From positions 52,035,199 through 52,099,198 of the forward strand of contig CM060307.1 in NCBI GenBank assembly GCA_030674185.1: a stretch of DNA of 64,000 nucleotides, given 5' to 3'. Numbering within the stretch: position 1 is the first letter of the stretch; each line of letters starts with the position of its first letter. Source of the DNA: Monoplex corrugatus. Its lineage: Eukaryota; Mollusca; Gastropoda; Littorinimorpha; Ranellidae. The position numbers and the translations under genes are program-made. The notes below the pieces were generated by a model. It made no database searches. It had not been told where the DNA came from and saw only the letters and a program-made list of their open reading frames with translations. This document shows, piece by piece, positions 47,311 through 58,549 of this stretch.

Positions 47311-48149
47311 TGTTATTATTCACACTAGTCCATTCATTCTGACTGTGCATAAAATCTATGTCTTCAATGACAGCATTCTCGTCATCATTCTTCAACAGTT
47401 ATTTTATAAGCATGAGCGGGTTGCCATGTCATGAAACGACCCCGCCCCCTGTTCGTTTGTGAATGGGTCAAAAGACCTACCACATTAAATCATTCATCAT
47501 CGTCATCATTATAATGTGGCCTGCCGCATGGCGTTGGCGTTTTTGGCCCTCCATATGCATCTATCCTTTGTCGCCGCAAGGACATCTTCCACACTTTCTG
47601 TCCTCAGCCACCTTGCAAGTCCATCCAATATTTTCTCCTTGGTGTTCTCTTTCCTTCCAGCTTTCCTGTTGTAACCAGGTGCTCCGATTCCCCTTTCTTC
47701 ATAAAATGGCATATACATGTTGCTTGTCTGTTCCTGATCTTCTTTATCAATGATTACCTTGTGTCTGCCTCGATCAAGACCTTCTCGTTTGTTTTCTTTG
47801 CTGTCCATGGAACTCTTAACATTCTTCTTAGAACAACATTTCGGCTGCCTCAATCTTCCTTTGGCTTTGCGTGTTGACTGTCCCCGCCTCACAACCGTCT
47901 AACATTATCGGTTCTATATAACATTCAAGAGCTCTCTTCTTGATGTTAATTGATGGGCATTTGTTGCTAAGAATGCTTTTCATCTTCCTGAATGCTGTTT
48001 TGGCTCGGCTGATTCTGCTGGTGATTTCTGATGTGCATCTGCCGTCTGGTGAGATGATAGTTCCCAGATATTTAAACTTATCAACCTGTTTCAGAGTTGT
48101 GCAACTTGCTGTTATTTTGCATGAGGGGATTTCATGTTTTTTACTGATT

Positions 48150-48161
48150 ACCATGACTTCA
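48150..48161. repeat. Target-site duplication, left copy
   Basis: ACCATGACTTCA, repeated at 48583-48594. The match extends imperfectly to TGAT(T/G)ACCATGACTTCA. Confidence 0.8.
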
Positions 48162-48582
48162 TTTTCCATCTTTTTTGAAGATGAAGTATGAAGCCGAGAT
48201 GTGGTTTCTAAGAAGAATGTTGAGAGTTCCATGGACAGCAAAGAAAACAAACGAGACAGTCATGATGGAGGCAGACACAAGTAGATCATTCATAAGGAAG
48301 ATTAGGAAAAGACAGGCAACATTTATAGGCCATTTTCTGAAGAAGGGGGATTGGGAGCAGCTGGTCACAACGGGAAAGCTGGAGGGAAAGAGAGCACCAG
48401 GTAGACCCCAGGGAGAAAATGCTAGACGGACTTGCGGAGTGGCTGAAGACGAGGAGGGTGGAGGAGATGCTTGGGACAACAAGAGATAGAGACAGATGGA
48501 AGTCCATGATCGCCAACGCCCTGCGGCAGGGCACCTGATGATGATGATGATGATGATGATGACGATGATGATGATAATGATG
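48162..48582 (+). mobile_element. Nested RTE-like 3' fragment in opposite orientation
   Basis: The plus strand reads AEMWFLRRMLRVPWTAKKTN, RKRQATFIGHFLKKGDWEQL, GKLEGKRAPGRP and a terminal ATG array (48535-48582). It is a ~420-bp 5'-truncated copy of the same RTE family inserted head-on into copy C. It is flanked by a 12-bp direct repeat ACCATGACTTCA (48150-48161 and 48583-48594), consistent with a target-site duplication of host-element sequence. Confidence 0.88.
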
Positions 48583-48594
48583 ACCATGACTTCA
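48583..48594. repeat. Target-site duplication, right copy
   Basis: Exact 12-bp match to 48150-48161 at the other edge of the nested fragment. Confidence 0.8.
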
Positions 48595-49246
48595 GTCTTC
48601 TTGATATTTAGCTCCAACCTTTTATTTTTCCTTTCTGTTTCTGTTATATTCAAAAGGTTTTGTATGTCTCTTTCATTTTCTGCAGTTTGCACGGTGTCAT
48701 CTGCATGACGAATGTTGTTTATCATTTTTCCTCCAACCTTTAATCCAGGGCATTATTCTAGGTTTCTCATGATGATTTCGCTGTAAAGTGAAAACAAATC
48801 TGGTGATAGAACACAAACCTGCCTGACCCCTCTTTTGATATTTTGGAAAGAGCTTATATCGTTTTCTATTCTCATTGCTTCTGTTTGTTCCCAATAAATA
48901 TTTCTGACTATTCGTAGATTTTTTCCATCCAGTCTTTCTAGTTGGTTGATCAATTCTTAATGTCTTATCCGATCAAAAGCCTTGGTATAATCGACAAAGC
49001 TTAAACATAAGTCCTTATTCAACTCGATTGATCTCTCTATGATAGTTTTTATAATGTACATGGCATTAATAGTTCCTTTCCCTTCCACAAATTCAAACCG
49101 TTCTTCTGTTATTTCTTTTTTGATTTTGTTCCTTGTCTTCATCATGATTATTCTTAATAGGATTTGTGTTACATGACTCATCAAGCTAGTTTGTATGGAG
49201 TTCACATTCTATAGTCCCTGTTTAAATGGTTAGATCAGTCAAAATC

Positions 49247-49252
49247 TCTCTC

Positions 49253-49325
<73 letters not shown>
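49247..49325. repeat. (CT)n microsatellite
   Basis: CT run just beyond the truncated 5' end of copy C. Confidence 0.95.
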
Positions 49326-49331
<6 letters not shown>

Positions 49332-49479
49332 GTTACTAATATTATTTTAAGATGTTTAGATGTTATCTTTCGGTTGGTTTCTTACAGTGTATGTTTTAGT
49401 TCCATTTTTTGTGGGGGCTAGATGGGAGAAAAAGCACACGTTTATTTAGTTTAAAAATCTTTTCTTTTGCCTTCTGTTC

Positions 49480-49555
49480 TCTTCTGTTCTGTTCTGTTCT
49501 GTTCTCTTCCATTTTCTTCTCTTCTCTTCTCTTCTCTTCTCTTCTCTTCTCTTGG
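49480..49555. repeat. (TTCTG)n/(TTCTC)n pentanucleotide array
   Basis: TTCTG units followed by TTCTC units, ending in a G-rich stretch. Confidence 0.9.
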
Positions 49556-49929
49556 GGGGAGGGGGGTGAACTGTAATGGCGATAGCTGTCGGATCCACAG
49601 AAAGTATTCTGTAGCTCACGCAGCATTCCTGCAAACCGGGTGATGTGTACTCCCCAATTGTACTTCAACATCGACGTTAGCCAAAATGGCAGCGGTGCCC
49701 TTGAATTTTGAGCCAATGTGCGGACGGTTTGTGTTCATGTTCATCAGCTTCCTGAATGAACGGGTAAAAGGAAAAAGTCCGCCATGTATCAGCGTACACT
49801 AAAAATTTCCACCTGGCAAGACGGTGTAATGGTAAGACCGATCCTGTCCTTGACATATTTTGGCATCCGTTTGCAACGATGTGGAAACGATATGAAACCG
49901 GGGCCTACCAGCAGAGTTGACGAGTAACA

Positions 49930-50375
49930 GTGCAGATTTCCCAGGGACTGGACGTTCAGGTGATGACAGAGGTGCTGAGGACAGTAAAGAACCAAGCCTT
50001 TGTGACATAATGAAGGTACTATTATGCCTGAGTGATCAGTCTGGAAATCTGGAGAAGTTCGATAACATGCGGGCTAGTATTAAAAATATTCGTAATGCAC
50101 AAACCGTGTCTTGCAAAAGAGACTTCACGATTGAAAGATGCAAGTGTCGGATCTACAAAAAGAAAACGAAGGCCTGTTGACCACAGAGGACAAAACTGAA
50201 CAAAAGACAGGTGATCTTGAATGTAGATCTAAAAGAAATAATTTGATTATGTAATGGACTACCGAAGAAAGACAATGAAGAGGAGGAGAGTGTGGGAATT
50301 ACTAAAAAAAGTCTGTGTACTAACAAGTTAGAAACGGAAGATAACCTGTCCTTTGATAAAGTAAACCATAATATG
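49930..50375 (+). pseudogene. LINE ORF1-like remnant (coiled coil plus RRM-type start)
   Basis: The plus strand reads LCDIMKVLLCLSDQSGNLEK and a Lys/Arg-rich helical stretch. In shifted frames it continues with an EDKTEQKTGDLECRSKRNNL block and a TEDNLSFDKV.H block. The coiled-coil, 'LE.RSRRNNL', '..i.ra HR' order is that of L1-type ORF1 nucleic-acid-binding proteins. Stops and frameshifts near 50175, 50250 and 50330 break it. No matching ORF2 lies downstream; the next coding scrap is on the other strand. Confidence 0.6.
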
Positions 50376-50454
50376 GTAAAGCAAATTGTCCTGCTGTGGT
50401 AAGATGCATGGCGGATGGTTCCACCCACACAACCCCCCCACCCCCTTTGATTTC

Positions 50455-50600
50455 TGCCGGCAGTTGACTTTGGACTGTGAGTTCATTCAGATTTTCATTT
50501 GTTCTTTTGTCGGTCCATTTGACTCTAAGAAGCCGCCTGTAGAACCACATCTCTGCTGCTTCGATCTTATTTTCATCTGGTTTTCTGCGTGAATACGCGT
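50455..50600 (-). pseudogene. RTE second-family C-terminal scrap
   Basis: The minus strand reads ENKIEAAEMWFYRRLLRVKW then TDKRTNENLNELTVQSQLPA, nearly the same as residues in the element at 21183-22500. Only ~45 codons are present. Confidence 0.75.
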
Positions 50601-50794
50601 ACAATATGCGTGAAAAAGCCCTGAACTCAATTACAAGGGGCTAAACTAACACACATGGTCTTCTGAATAATCATGATTTGTAGCGGGTCTTCTTGATACT
50701 CATCGTCTTAATGTTAGAGCCATGGACTCAAGATTTAATATCTTGAGTTAAGTCCCAGCCCGCAACATAATGTTTCCATCATTCTGGTGATGTC

Positions 50795-51160
50795 AGCTCA
50801 ATGTTTGACAGGTCCCTTCTCCCCTTTCCCCGTTTCAAGACCTTGCCAGCGCGGAGAGGTTTTGAGCAGGCTCAGGAAACCTGTCAGATAATTGCTGGCG
50901 GATTTCGGTGGAGCGCATATGGAGCTCTCCGAGCGCAGTGAATCCTTCTTGAAATAACTCCAATAACTCCAATATTCGCGTCTTGATGGTACGAAAACCA
51001 TATTAATTATGATAAATAGAACTTACAATTTCTTGTTCTAAAGGAATTCATTGGTCTTCTTGATACTCGTCGTCTTGATGGTACGAAAACCATATCATTG
51101 ATTACTACAACTTACACTTTATTGTTCTGAAGGAATTTATTGCATTTACACAATTCCACC
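50795..51160 (-). repeat. Dispersed repeat R1, copies 3 and 4 (partial), with local duplication
   Basis: The reverse complement of 50795-50965 matches R1 (GCTCC..CGAAATCCGCCAGCAATT, ..CAGG..CCTGAGCCTGC). Next to it, 50971-51047 and 51069-51141 are a direct duplication offset by 98 bp (CGTCTTGATGGTACGAAAAC and ..CATAT..GAACTTACA.TT..TTGTTCT.AAGGAATT). The second part ends in an R1-like GGAATTTATTGCATTTACAC start. Confidence 0.6.
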
Positions 51161-51286
51161 TGTCTATCTGCTTGTCTGTCCATTCCCCACCCCTACCCAA
51201 CCCCTCCAGAAAAGAAAAGAAGAGTGGAAATGTGAAAAGGCCGCTTTTCTTAAGATGCGTTAAGTACGTGCGTCGATGATTTTTTA

Positions 51287-51390
<104 letters not shown>

Positions 51391-51399
51391 TGTGTATAC

Positions 51400-52150
51400 G
51401 TGCACAGTCACGCACTTTACTGTGTAGTGAGAAGTTGCATTTCTTTCTATCTCTATCATCTCGCACGAAGAAGAGAAAAAATAACTCTCAGAGTAGTTAA
51501 CGGATGACCCAGCTTAACGTCACAGGCACAGCTTAACTGCTTTAATTAACCTTTGCTAATCAGCGTTACCAGGCATACAGAAAACACTAGAGCATAGCCT
51601 GTGCATAACAATTAATGATAAGAATTATTTGATGCAGACATTGAATGAGAGAGATGATTCTTTATTTACGACGGTAATAGATAAACACGCGTGCTTTTTG
51701 ACATAAAGCCCTCGTCCCAAGTGAGATTAAACTACATTTTGTAAGAAATAAACAAAAAGATCGCCTCTAAAATCGTAAAATAATTTTGATTCCTATATCT
51801 AAATTTTGCAAAGTAAAAGAGGAGATAAAATTCTATACATGGAAGGAATCTACTAATAAACGACGAAAGGAAAGAAATAGCAGCAGACTGAAATTAGACA
51901 GCAAACATAATTCAAAGTACATAAGTTTCTAAAGGTTCTTTACATTATTGTTAATTGAAATTTAATCAATGAAGCAAATATACAGATAGTCAAACAGACA
52001 AATAAAGTGAAAAAGAGAAATAGTGTATCACTCTGTCCCAAAATATCCTTAACAAGCACGTCCCAACGGCGTAAACATGTAAAACGTCGGAAATTACCGC
52101 CCTAGCAGACCAAGAGTTTGATCGAAGCGAGTCTCAGAGAGACGCACTGA
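51400..52150. other. Unassigned AT-rich DNA
   Basis: No recognisable feature. Confidence 0.4.
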
Positions 52151-53090
52151 GACCAACAAATACATAAAGAGTACAATAGGGCTAGGAGCAAAGTAAGGAA
52201 CCGCAAAACATCGCAAAGAAAGCTTACTTCAGCAAACTAGTTTACGATCAGGACACATCAACAATCTGCCGAGCTCTAAATGTCATTACTAAGGCCATAT
52301 CTTCGAAATACGCCATCATTTCGCAACAACTGACCACCAACGCATTTAATGAAAGTTTCTTAATTGTAGCTGAAAACATAACATCAGCTGGACAGGTAAA
52401 TCACATTTTAAGTGCAGTAAACAACTCATTTTGTTCTGTCAAAAGAAAAAAAAAAAGATTCATTCACCATTCCTGAGGTCAGAAAATGCATCTCCTATAT
52501 GAGCAATAAAAATTATCTGGCTCTGATGAAATTTGTGGCAAATATTTAAAATAATCCATTCCTCGCAACGATGAAACCTCAACATATGTATTTAATTTAT
52601 GCATTGATCAAAAGATCCATCCTTCCAACAGAATTTGCAAAAACATAATTCCTGTACTAAGGCAAGAGATAGGAATACTCTTCACACTTACACGTCAATA
52701 TGACTATCATCTGTTGTACCTAAATCACTTGAAAGTTATGTTGACAATCGCATGATGACATTCTAGAAAAATCATTCAATTTCACCCACTTCAGTTTTGA
52801 TTCCATCGACATCATTAATACAACACTATTCTCTCTAACATGACAAACACGTGGTTATTAGCCACGAATGAAGCAAATGTATAATACGTTGTCTTTTTAG
52901 ACTTTAAGAAAGATTTGGCCTTATTGACAATGACATTTTTCTTTCAAAAGTTAGTAACGTTAGTGTCTTTCCTATCTTCCTATGATATCTTTAATTAAGA
53001 AAAGGTTCCAAAGCGTTTATGGTCATAACAGTCTCTTTTCCACGGGTACCGTTTGGTGTACCACAAGGCTCAATTCCAGGTCAAATCATA
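52150..53090 (+). pseudogene. Non-LTR reverse transcriptase, highly decayed
   Basis: Across shifting plus-strand frames: an ISSKYAIISQQLTTNAFNES block (52310-52370), a FDSIDIINTTL..TNTWLLA region (52795-52870, where RT has FGFRK..ST..AL), VVFLDFKKDLAL (52885-52925, motif A like FLDFKKAFD) and a VPFGVPQGSIPG block (53045-53080, motif GVPQGS.LG). After GVPQGSIPG the sequence passes into an AC array, so the catalytic YADD part is absent. It resembles CR1/Daphne/L2-type RTs. Confidence 0.65.
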
Positions 53091-53093
53091 CAC

Positions 53094-53163
53094 AAATACA
53101 CACGCACGCGCGCATACACGCGCGCCCGCGCGCACACACACACACACACACGCGCCCGCGCGC

Positions 53164-53242
<79 letters not shown>
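53094..53242. repeat. (AC)n/(CG)n microsatellite
   Basis: CGCG/ACAC mixture then ~70-bp pure AC. Confidence 0.95.
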
Positions 53243-53244
<2 letters not shown>

Positions 53245-53245
<1 letters not shown>

Positions 53246-53790
53246 TATGCCTATTCGCCTTTTAATGAAAAAAACTGATAATTTGCTAGAACAAGCGTCA
53301 TGAATTCGTTATCAAAATGTAGATGAAAATTTTGTGGAACATGTGTACATTTAGCGAAACAAATTGCAGAATCTAGATCAATTTTTACTGTTTACTTTCG
53401 TCTTTGGCTAAACGTTTCGTAAACAAAATATTGTTTAAAAAAAATTAAATGTATTTGCGGCAAACAGTTCACACAACAACACTGTTTCTTTTACTGCAAA
53501 ACTCTGTGTTCCGTCATATCAAATACATTCACACATAAATACTATCCTGAAAATCATTTCAAACAAGTAACCTTTGTTCAGATTTCGTATTCATTGATAA
53601 ACAGTCCTATTTTTGCATATTTTAATTAATGTTCATGCAATTTGTGGGGGGTGGGGGGGTAAATTTTCCTTTCATATTTACTTTTGATTTGTGTATCTTT
53701 AAAGCCATTTCTCATTTCTATGTCCTTCATTCTTGTTTTTCTACACCTTCTGTCTCTTACTCTCTCACTCTTTCCTCCTTCCCTCCTCTA
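53245..53790. other. Unassigned AT-rich DNA
   Basis: Contains a short G run at 53645-53659. No gene is recognised. Confidence 0.4.
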
Positions 53791-53794
53791 CTAT

Positions 53795-53870
53795 TTCCTC
53801 CCTCCATCGTCTAATATCACTTAAAGTGATGAAGATGTTAAATGAAAGAAGAACGAATGAACGAACACAC
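53795..53870. repeat. Dispersed element tail, second copy
   Basis: CGTCTAATATCACT..AGTGATG.AGATGTTAAAT..AAGAACGAA matches 33178-33235. Confidence 0.55.
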
Positions 53871-53949
53871 AAAGCCAGAGACTATTTTCAGAAAATTCAA
53901 ACAGGAACAAGAAATGGCATTACCAGCCTGAACGAGACATGCTCAAATA

Positions 53950-54180
53950 AAAGACATGAATGTGCACGCAGTTGAAGATTTAGCACGTCTCTTTGTGGGA
54001 GTCAATAAGAGAAAAGGAGCGATTGGCTTCCCAACGAACACTTTTAACCCTTGTCCATCACTGAGCCAATCCTCGGTTGAGGAACAGGAGAAAGACATGA
54101 AGGATCGTATAGCCCTGAGTGTTTTCAGACCAAAACCCGTATCATCACGTTGAAGAGTGATTGCAGGTGGATGTTATGCT
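53950..54180 (+). repeat. Dispersed repeat R2, forward copy
   Basis: Aligns to the reverse complement of 60860-61065 at about 75%. Shared blocks are TCAACGAACACTTTTA.CCCTTGTCCATCA.TGA, TAGCCCTGAG.GTTTTCAGACC and CGTATCATCACG.TGAAGAGTGATT.CAGGTGGATGTTA. The frame is not conserved between copies. Confidence 0.75.
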
Positions 54181-54536
54181 GTGAAATTAAAATAGAAAAA
54201 AACATTATCTACCCTTTCTACTGGGAGGTTTAAGATCTGTTGTCTTTAGATTGTTAGAGTGGAGAGAAAGAAATGTGTGCATGTATTAGAGAATTCCCCT
54301 TTCACCATTAAGAAGACTTTCAGACTCGTATCTCTCTCGGGATCTCTCTGTCTTCTGTGTCTGTCTGTATGTACCTGTCTCACTGTTTTTCGGCCTATCT
54401 CTCTTACTCTCTTTTTTTCACACCGCAGGTACGTGTACATACGTATTTATACATAAACATCCTTTACACACACAAGCACAAATACGCATGCACACTTATG
54501 CAGATACACACGCTTGTGCACACACACACATTTTTC

Positions 54537-54647
<111 letters not shown>

Positions 54648-54900
54648 AGATATGCACAAACGATGACATAACGAACAGCAGTATGCATGTGTTGACACAC
54701 AATGATTATGCAAACATTAAATTCCTTAAACATGGGGAAAAACAGACAACAGCAGCAAGAAAAACATGCGTTCTGTGATTGTTGTTGCTCTGGTTTTTGT
54801 TTTGATCAAAATTGATTCGTGATCATGACATTCATACAATATTTCTTTTCGCAAGTACAAAACACATAATAATCCAGTTATGTACACATATCATACACGT

Positions 54901-54955
54901 TGCTGCTGCTGCTGCCGCTGCTACTGCTGCTGCTGTTGCTGTTGTTACGGTAGTG
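54901..54955. repeat. (GCT)n trinucleotide array
   Basis: TGC/GCT repeats with CCG and GTT variants, then GGT-rich DNA. Confidence 0.85.
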
Positions 54956-55071
54956 GTTGTGGCGGTGGTTGTCTTCTCACCCAACCTTCCACATACACTC
55001 GCACACTCATAAACAAATTCAAGGGAATTTTCTTAGCTGATCATTTTTGCTGTTCATTCTGTCATTATCTT

Positions 55072-55083
55072 ATATATATATAC

Positions 55084-55140
<57 letters not shown>

Positions 55141-55232
55141 TATAGTACGTATATATATATATTATTCAAATGATGATGTACATATTATATATATATTATA
55201 CAATATATACATGTAATGTACTATATATATAT
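55072..55232. repeat. (AT)n-rich tract
   Basis: AT runs at 55072-55138 and 55150-55230 separated by short mixed sequence. Confidence 0.9.
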
Positions 55233-55829
55233 TTTATTTGTCATAATGACTGATGTGACGTGTCGAGTGTTCTCGCGTTCAACCCACACCGCTGGCAAGC
55301 GCTGCTGCTTGCAAAAAGGAGAGCAACATGCGTAAGTCTCTCTCTGTCAGTACGTAGCCTCTCCTTCAGTAAGCCTACGTTGTGCCTCCCTGTGGTGACA
55401 CACGGTAACTGAGCACCTCACGGACTCAAGCTAAACTCGAGGGACTCAGAGGAGGTCTGGCACACAGGCCCACTAGCGTGTGGATATGCCCAGGCGTCAA
55501 CGAACTAGCCAGCTATGGGTGAATGACACCACTGGATTGTAGTTGTATCACCTGACAGAAGATCACCCCCCCCCCCCCCCCCCTGTTTTGTATGTAGTCG
55601 TAGGAACGACAAAGGCTAGTGGAGAGTCCGCACAAAAACTGATGGAAGGCAGCGGGAAATCACCGTCGTATCCTTGATAGTCATGGCCAGCCAAAAGAAA
55701 GAAAAACTACACGACATAGATAGGGGGGTTCCTATACAGCACCTTCATCCGGTAGGGAATGTCATACTGTGCAAGTGACACCCAAACGTCATCAAGCTAC
55801 TGTGATCAGATTAAAAAGTATGTATAAAT

Positions 55830-56800
55830 TGCAGCATGGAATGTCAGGACATTACTACAAAAAGGAACATTGAAAAATGTCAGGGTGGAGATGGAAAAGC
55901 TTAACATCAATGTTCTGGACTGGGTGGGGGGGGGGGGTGAGATGGGAGGGAGCAGGCATGGTAACATCAGGAAGCATAAAATTATATATTCTGGTGGAGA
56001 CACACATGAAAGAGGGGTAAGCCTCGTGATAGATAGTGACAAGTCAAAGGATAGAGGGCTATATCAGACCGAATTTTATTAGATTGCAGGGCAAGCCATC
56101 CGCAAGTGCCGAGGAAGAAACTGACAACTTCTATGAAGAATTAGAGACAGCCAAGTCTCAGTGTTAATCACAGGGTATTACAATAATAGTAATGGGAGAA
56201 TTTAATGCTAAAATGGGACAGGAAAAATTAGATGACATAGTGGGACTTAATGACCTTGGCGCATACGGTGAACGGGAAGAGACTTGTTGAGTAGGTGGAT
56301 TCGTAATGGAGACGTTTGCTTCGAGCGGCCTGGCAGGGAAGGATGGACGTGGATGTATCCAGGAGACAGCACAAGAAATGAAATTGATTCATTCTGATAA
56401 ATAAAAGATTTAGAAATTCTTTACAGGCGGCAAAAACGTTACCAGTGACAGACTGCGACGGTGGACACAGTCCTGTAATGGGGAAATTTGGGCTCAAACT
56501 GAAACAAATCATAAATAACATGAAACTAAATCTTGGACTCTTAAAGACAGATGAATCGACTCGTGCAAAACTTAACGTGTATATTCAGACAAATTCAGTC
56601 CTCTGGGGAACGTTAATGACAGTTAGGAACAATCGGCAAATTTGAGAAACTTGATAAATGAAACTTGTGAAGAAATCCTTATAGTTGAAAGAAAAACAAA
56701 GAAGAACAGGACGACAAAAGAATTTTTAGGCTTGATGGAAAACGGAGGAGGGCAAAAGGAAAAGTGGAAGAATACAAAAAGATACATAAGAAAATCAGGA
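55830..56800 (+). pseudogene. RTE endonuclease and linker of copy D
   Basis: Begins with an AAWNVRTLLQKGTL block, followed by MEKLNINVLD, IYSGGDTHERG, MGEFNAKMG, a decayed NEIDSF..KRFRNSL region and TDCDGGHSPVMGKF. The catalytic Asp of GDFN is Glu and the Asp of SDH is lost (GGH). A G run at 55926-55936 and stops near 56080 and 56165 break the frame. Family role: nicks target DNA to prime reverse transcription. Confidence 0.75.
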
Positions 56801-56876
56801 ATAATAATAATAATAATAATTACAATATTTATATAGCGCAAAATCTTGATAAAATCAAATCTAAGCGCTGAAGCAG

Positions 56877-56927
56877 ACACACACGCAAGCACGCACGCAT
56901 GCACGCACGCACACACACGCACGCACG

Positions 56928-56996
<69 letters not shown>

Positions 56997-57003
56997 ACAC
57001 GCA
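56877..57003. repeat. (ACGC)n/(AC)n microsatellite inside copy F
   Basis: Same location relative to the element's 3' end as the array in copy E, but a different length and purity. Confidence 0.92.
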
Positions 57004-57171
57004 TGGCTATAAATGGGGAGAAAGAATAAAAGCAATAAAAGCAAGAATAAAAGCAATGGAAAATTATAGAGAGCATAGCATATACAATTATATATTATAA
57101 CCATGTGATTCCCCTTCGAGCGGAGACAGGCTGCAGAGGGGGAGGGGGGGGGGTTGAGTGAGGTTAGGATT

Positions 57172-58548
57172 TTATGCGGAGGAGAAAAGGTGAGTTTTGA
57201 GAGCGGACTTGAAGGAGACAAAAGTAGGTTGCTGACGGACTGAGAGAGGAAGTTTGTTCCAGGAGAGTGGACCAGAAACAGAGAAGGCTCGTGGACCATA
57301 GGTATTGAGCTTAGTGCGTGGACAGCGAAAAGTCAGAGGATCGGAGGCAGAGCGGAGGGTACGTGAGGGAACATAGATCTCAAGTAGGCTTGACAGGTAA
57401 TCGGGGGCTGCGTTATTGAGGCTTTTGTAGCACATGTGTCTAGTTTGTACTGTATGCGCTTTGATACAGGGAGCCAGTGAAGTTGTGCCAGGAGAGGAGA
57501 TATGTGGTCAGCTTTTTTCTTTTTGAGTACAAGGCGTACAGCATTGTTTTGAATGCGCTGTAGGATGTGAATGGTGGAGGCAGGAAGACCAGACAGGAAT
57601 GAATTGCAATAGTCAATGCGAGACATTATGAAGGAGAGATCGAGTTTTGCAGTTGTTTCGACAGAGAGATACTTCCTGATCAGCCTTATACGATGGAGAT
57701 GATAGTAGCAAGATCTGGCAGTTTGAGAAACAAAGTTGTTCATGGAGAGGGTAGAGTCAATGCAGACACCAAGGTTTTTAGCTGAATCAGAAATTGGGAC
57801 TGATGTGTTACATAATGGGAGAGAAAGAGGAGGCAGCTGAGAAAGTTTCTGACGGGTGCCAATGAGGATAGCTTCTGTCTTGTCATCATTAAGCTGAAGT
57901 TTGTTGAACGTCATCCAGTTCTTAATGTCTGAGTAACACTCAGTGGTGCGAGTCAACAGGCGCTGTATATTATCAGGTGAGTCACTGTCTTGAAGTTGGG
58001 TGTCATCAGCATAGAAGTGGTGTTTTATAGAGTGGGAGTTGATGATGGTGGACAGGGGGGAGGTGTAAAGAGTGAAAAGAACAGGGCCAAGGACGGATTC
58101 TTGTGGAACACCACAGGTCAGGTATGCAGGTTGAGAGTAAGTGCCATTGATGAGAACAGTTTGTTTTCTGTTTGATAAATACGAAGTGAAAAAGGAGAGA
58201 GCAATGTCAGAGATGCCAAAAGTATGATGAAGTCTAGAAAGGAGAATACCATGGTCAATGGTATCGAAGGCTGCAGACAGATCAAGGAGTGTGAGGAGAG
58301 AGACTTTGCCAGTATCAGTTGCAAGGAGGAGATTGTTGAGAATGTGTAGTAGGGCAGTTTCAGTGCTATGGCACTGGCGGTAGGCTGACTGGAAAGGATT
58401 GAGGAGATTGTTGGCAGACAGGTGAGAGTTCAGCTGGTTGAGGACGACTTTTTCAAGGAGTTTTGACAAGAAAGAGAGATTAGAGATAGGCCGGTAATTT
58501 TTCAGTTCATTTGGGTCTAAATTGTGTTTCTTGAGGAGAGGGTGCAAT
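57172..58548 (-). pseudogene. L2-like reverse transcriptase, one frameshift from open
   Basis: One frame is open from the insertion edge to about 57435: SKLLEKVVLNQL, FQSAYRQCHSTETALLH, LLDLSAAFDTIDH (motif A), TCGVPQESVLGPVLFTLY (motif B, with Glu where GVPQG has Gly), HFYADDTQLQ (YADD at 58002-58013), NKLQLNDDKTE, LGVCIDSTLSMNN and SRIDYCNSFLSGLP. A single base is lost near 57435 relative to copy E, after which the native C-terminus continues in the next frame to 57172. The apparent start codon at 58649 lies in antisense RTE sequence and is not real. Confidence 0.88.
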
Positions 58549-58549
58549 G

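Larger units (their letters stand above)
47490..49217 (-). mobile_element. RTE-like copy C, split by a nested insertion
   Basis: Minus-strand element in two parts. Part 1 (49217-48583) holds RT blocks SLMSHVTQILLRII, FVEGKGTINAMYIIK, LSFVDYTKAFDRIRH, RGVRQVCVLSP and a decayed ADDT site. Part 2 (48161-47490) resumes at EVMVISKKHEIPSCKI, then KFKYLGTIISPDGR and the C-terminal ARWLRTESVEDVLAATKDR..NAMRQ, ending in a CAT-repeat tail at 47490-47515. It is 5'-truncated within the RT. A partial deletion or decay affects the AAEMWFLRRMLRVPW region (47820-47845). It is the same family as copies A, B and D. Confidence 0.88.
56803..58548 (-). mobile_element. L2/CR1-like retrotransposon copy F, young
   Basis: Minus-strand insertion within copy D. 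The 5' edge is at about 58548 (HPLLKKHNLDPNELKNYRPI), truncated inside the RT; the 3' edge has GCGCTATATAAATATTG followed by an AAT/TTA tail (56803-56822). Only scattered substitutions separate it from copy E over hundreds of bases. An AC/ACGC array lies at 56877-57003 and a G run at 57139-57153. No clear target-site duplication is visible. Confidence 0.9.
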
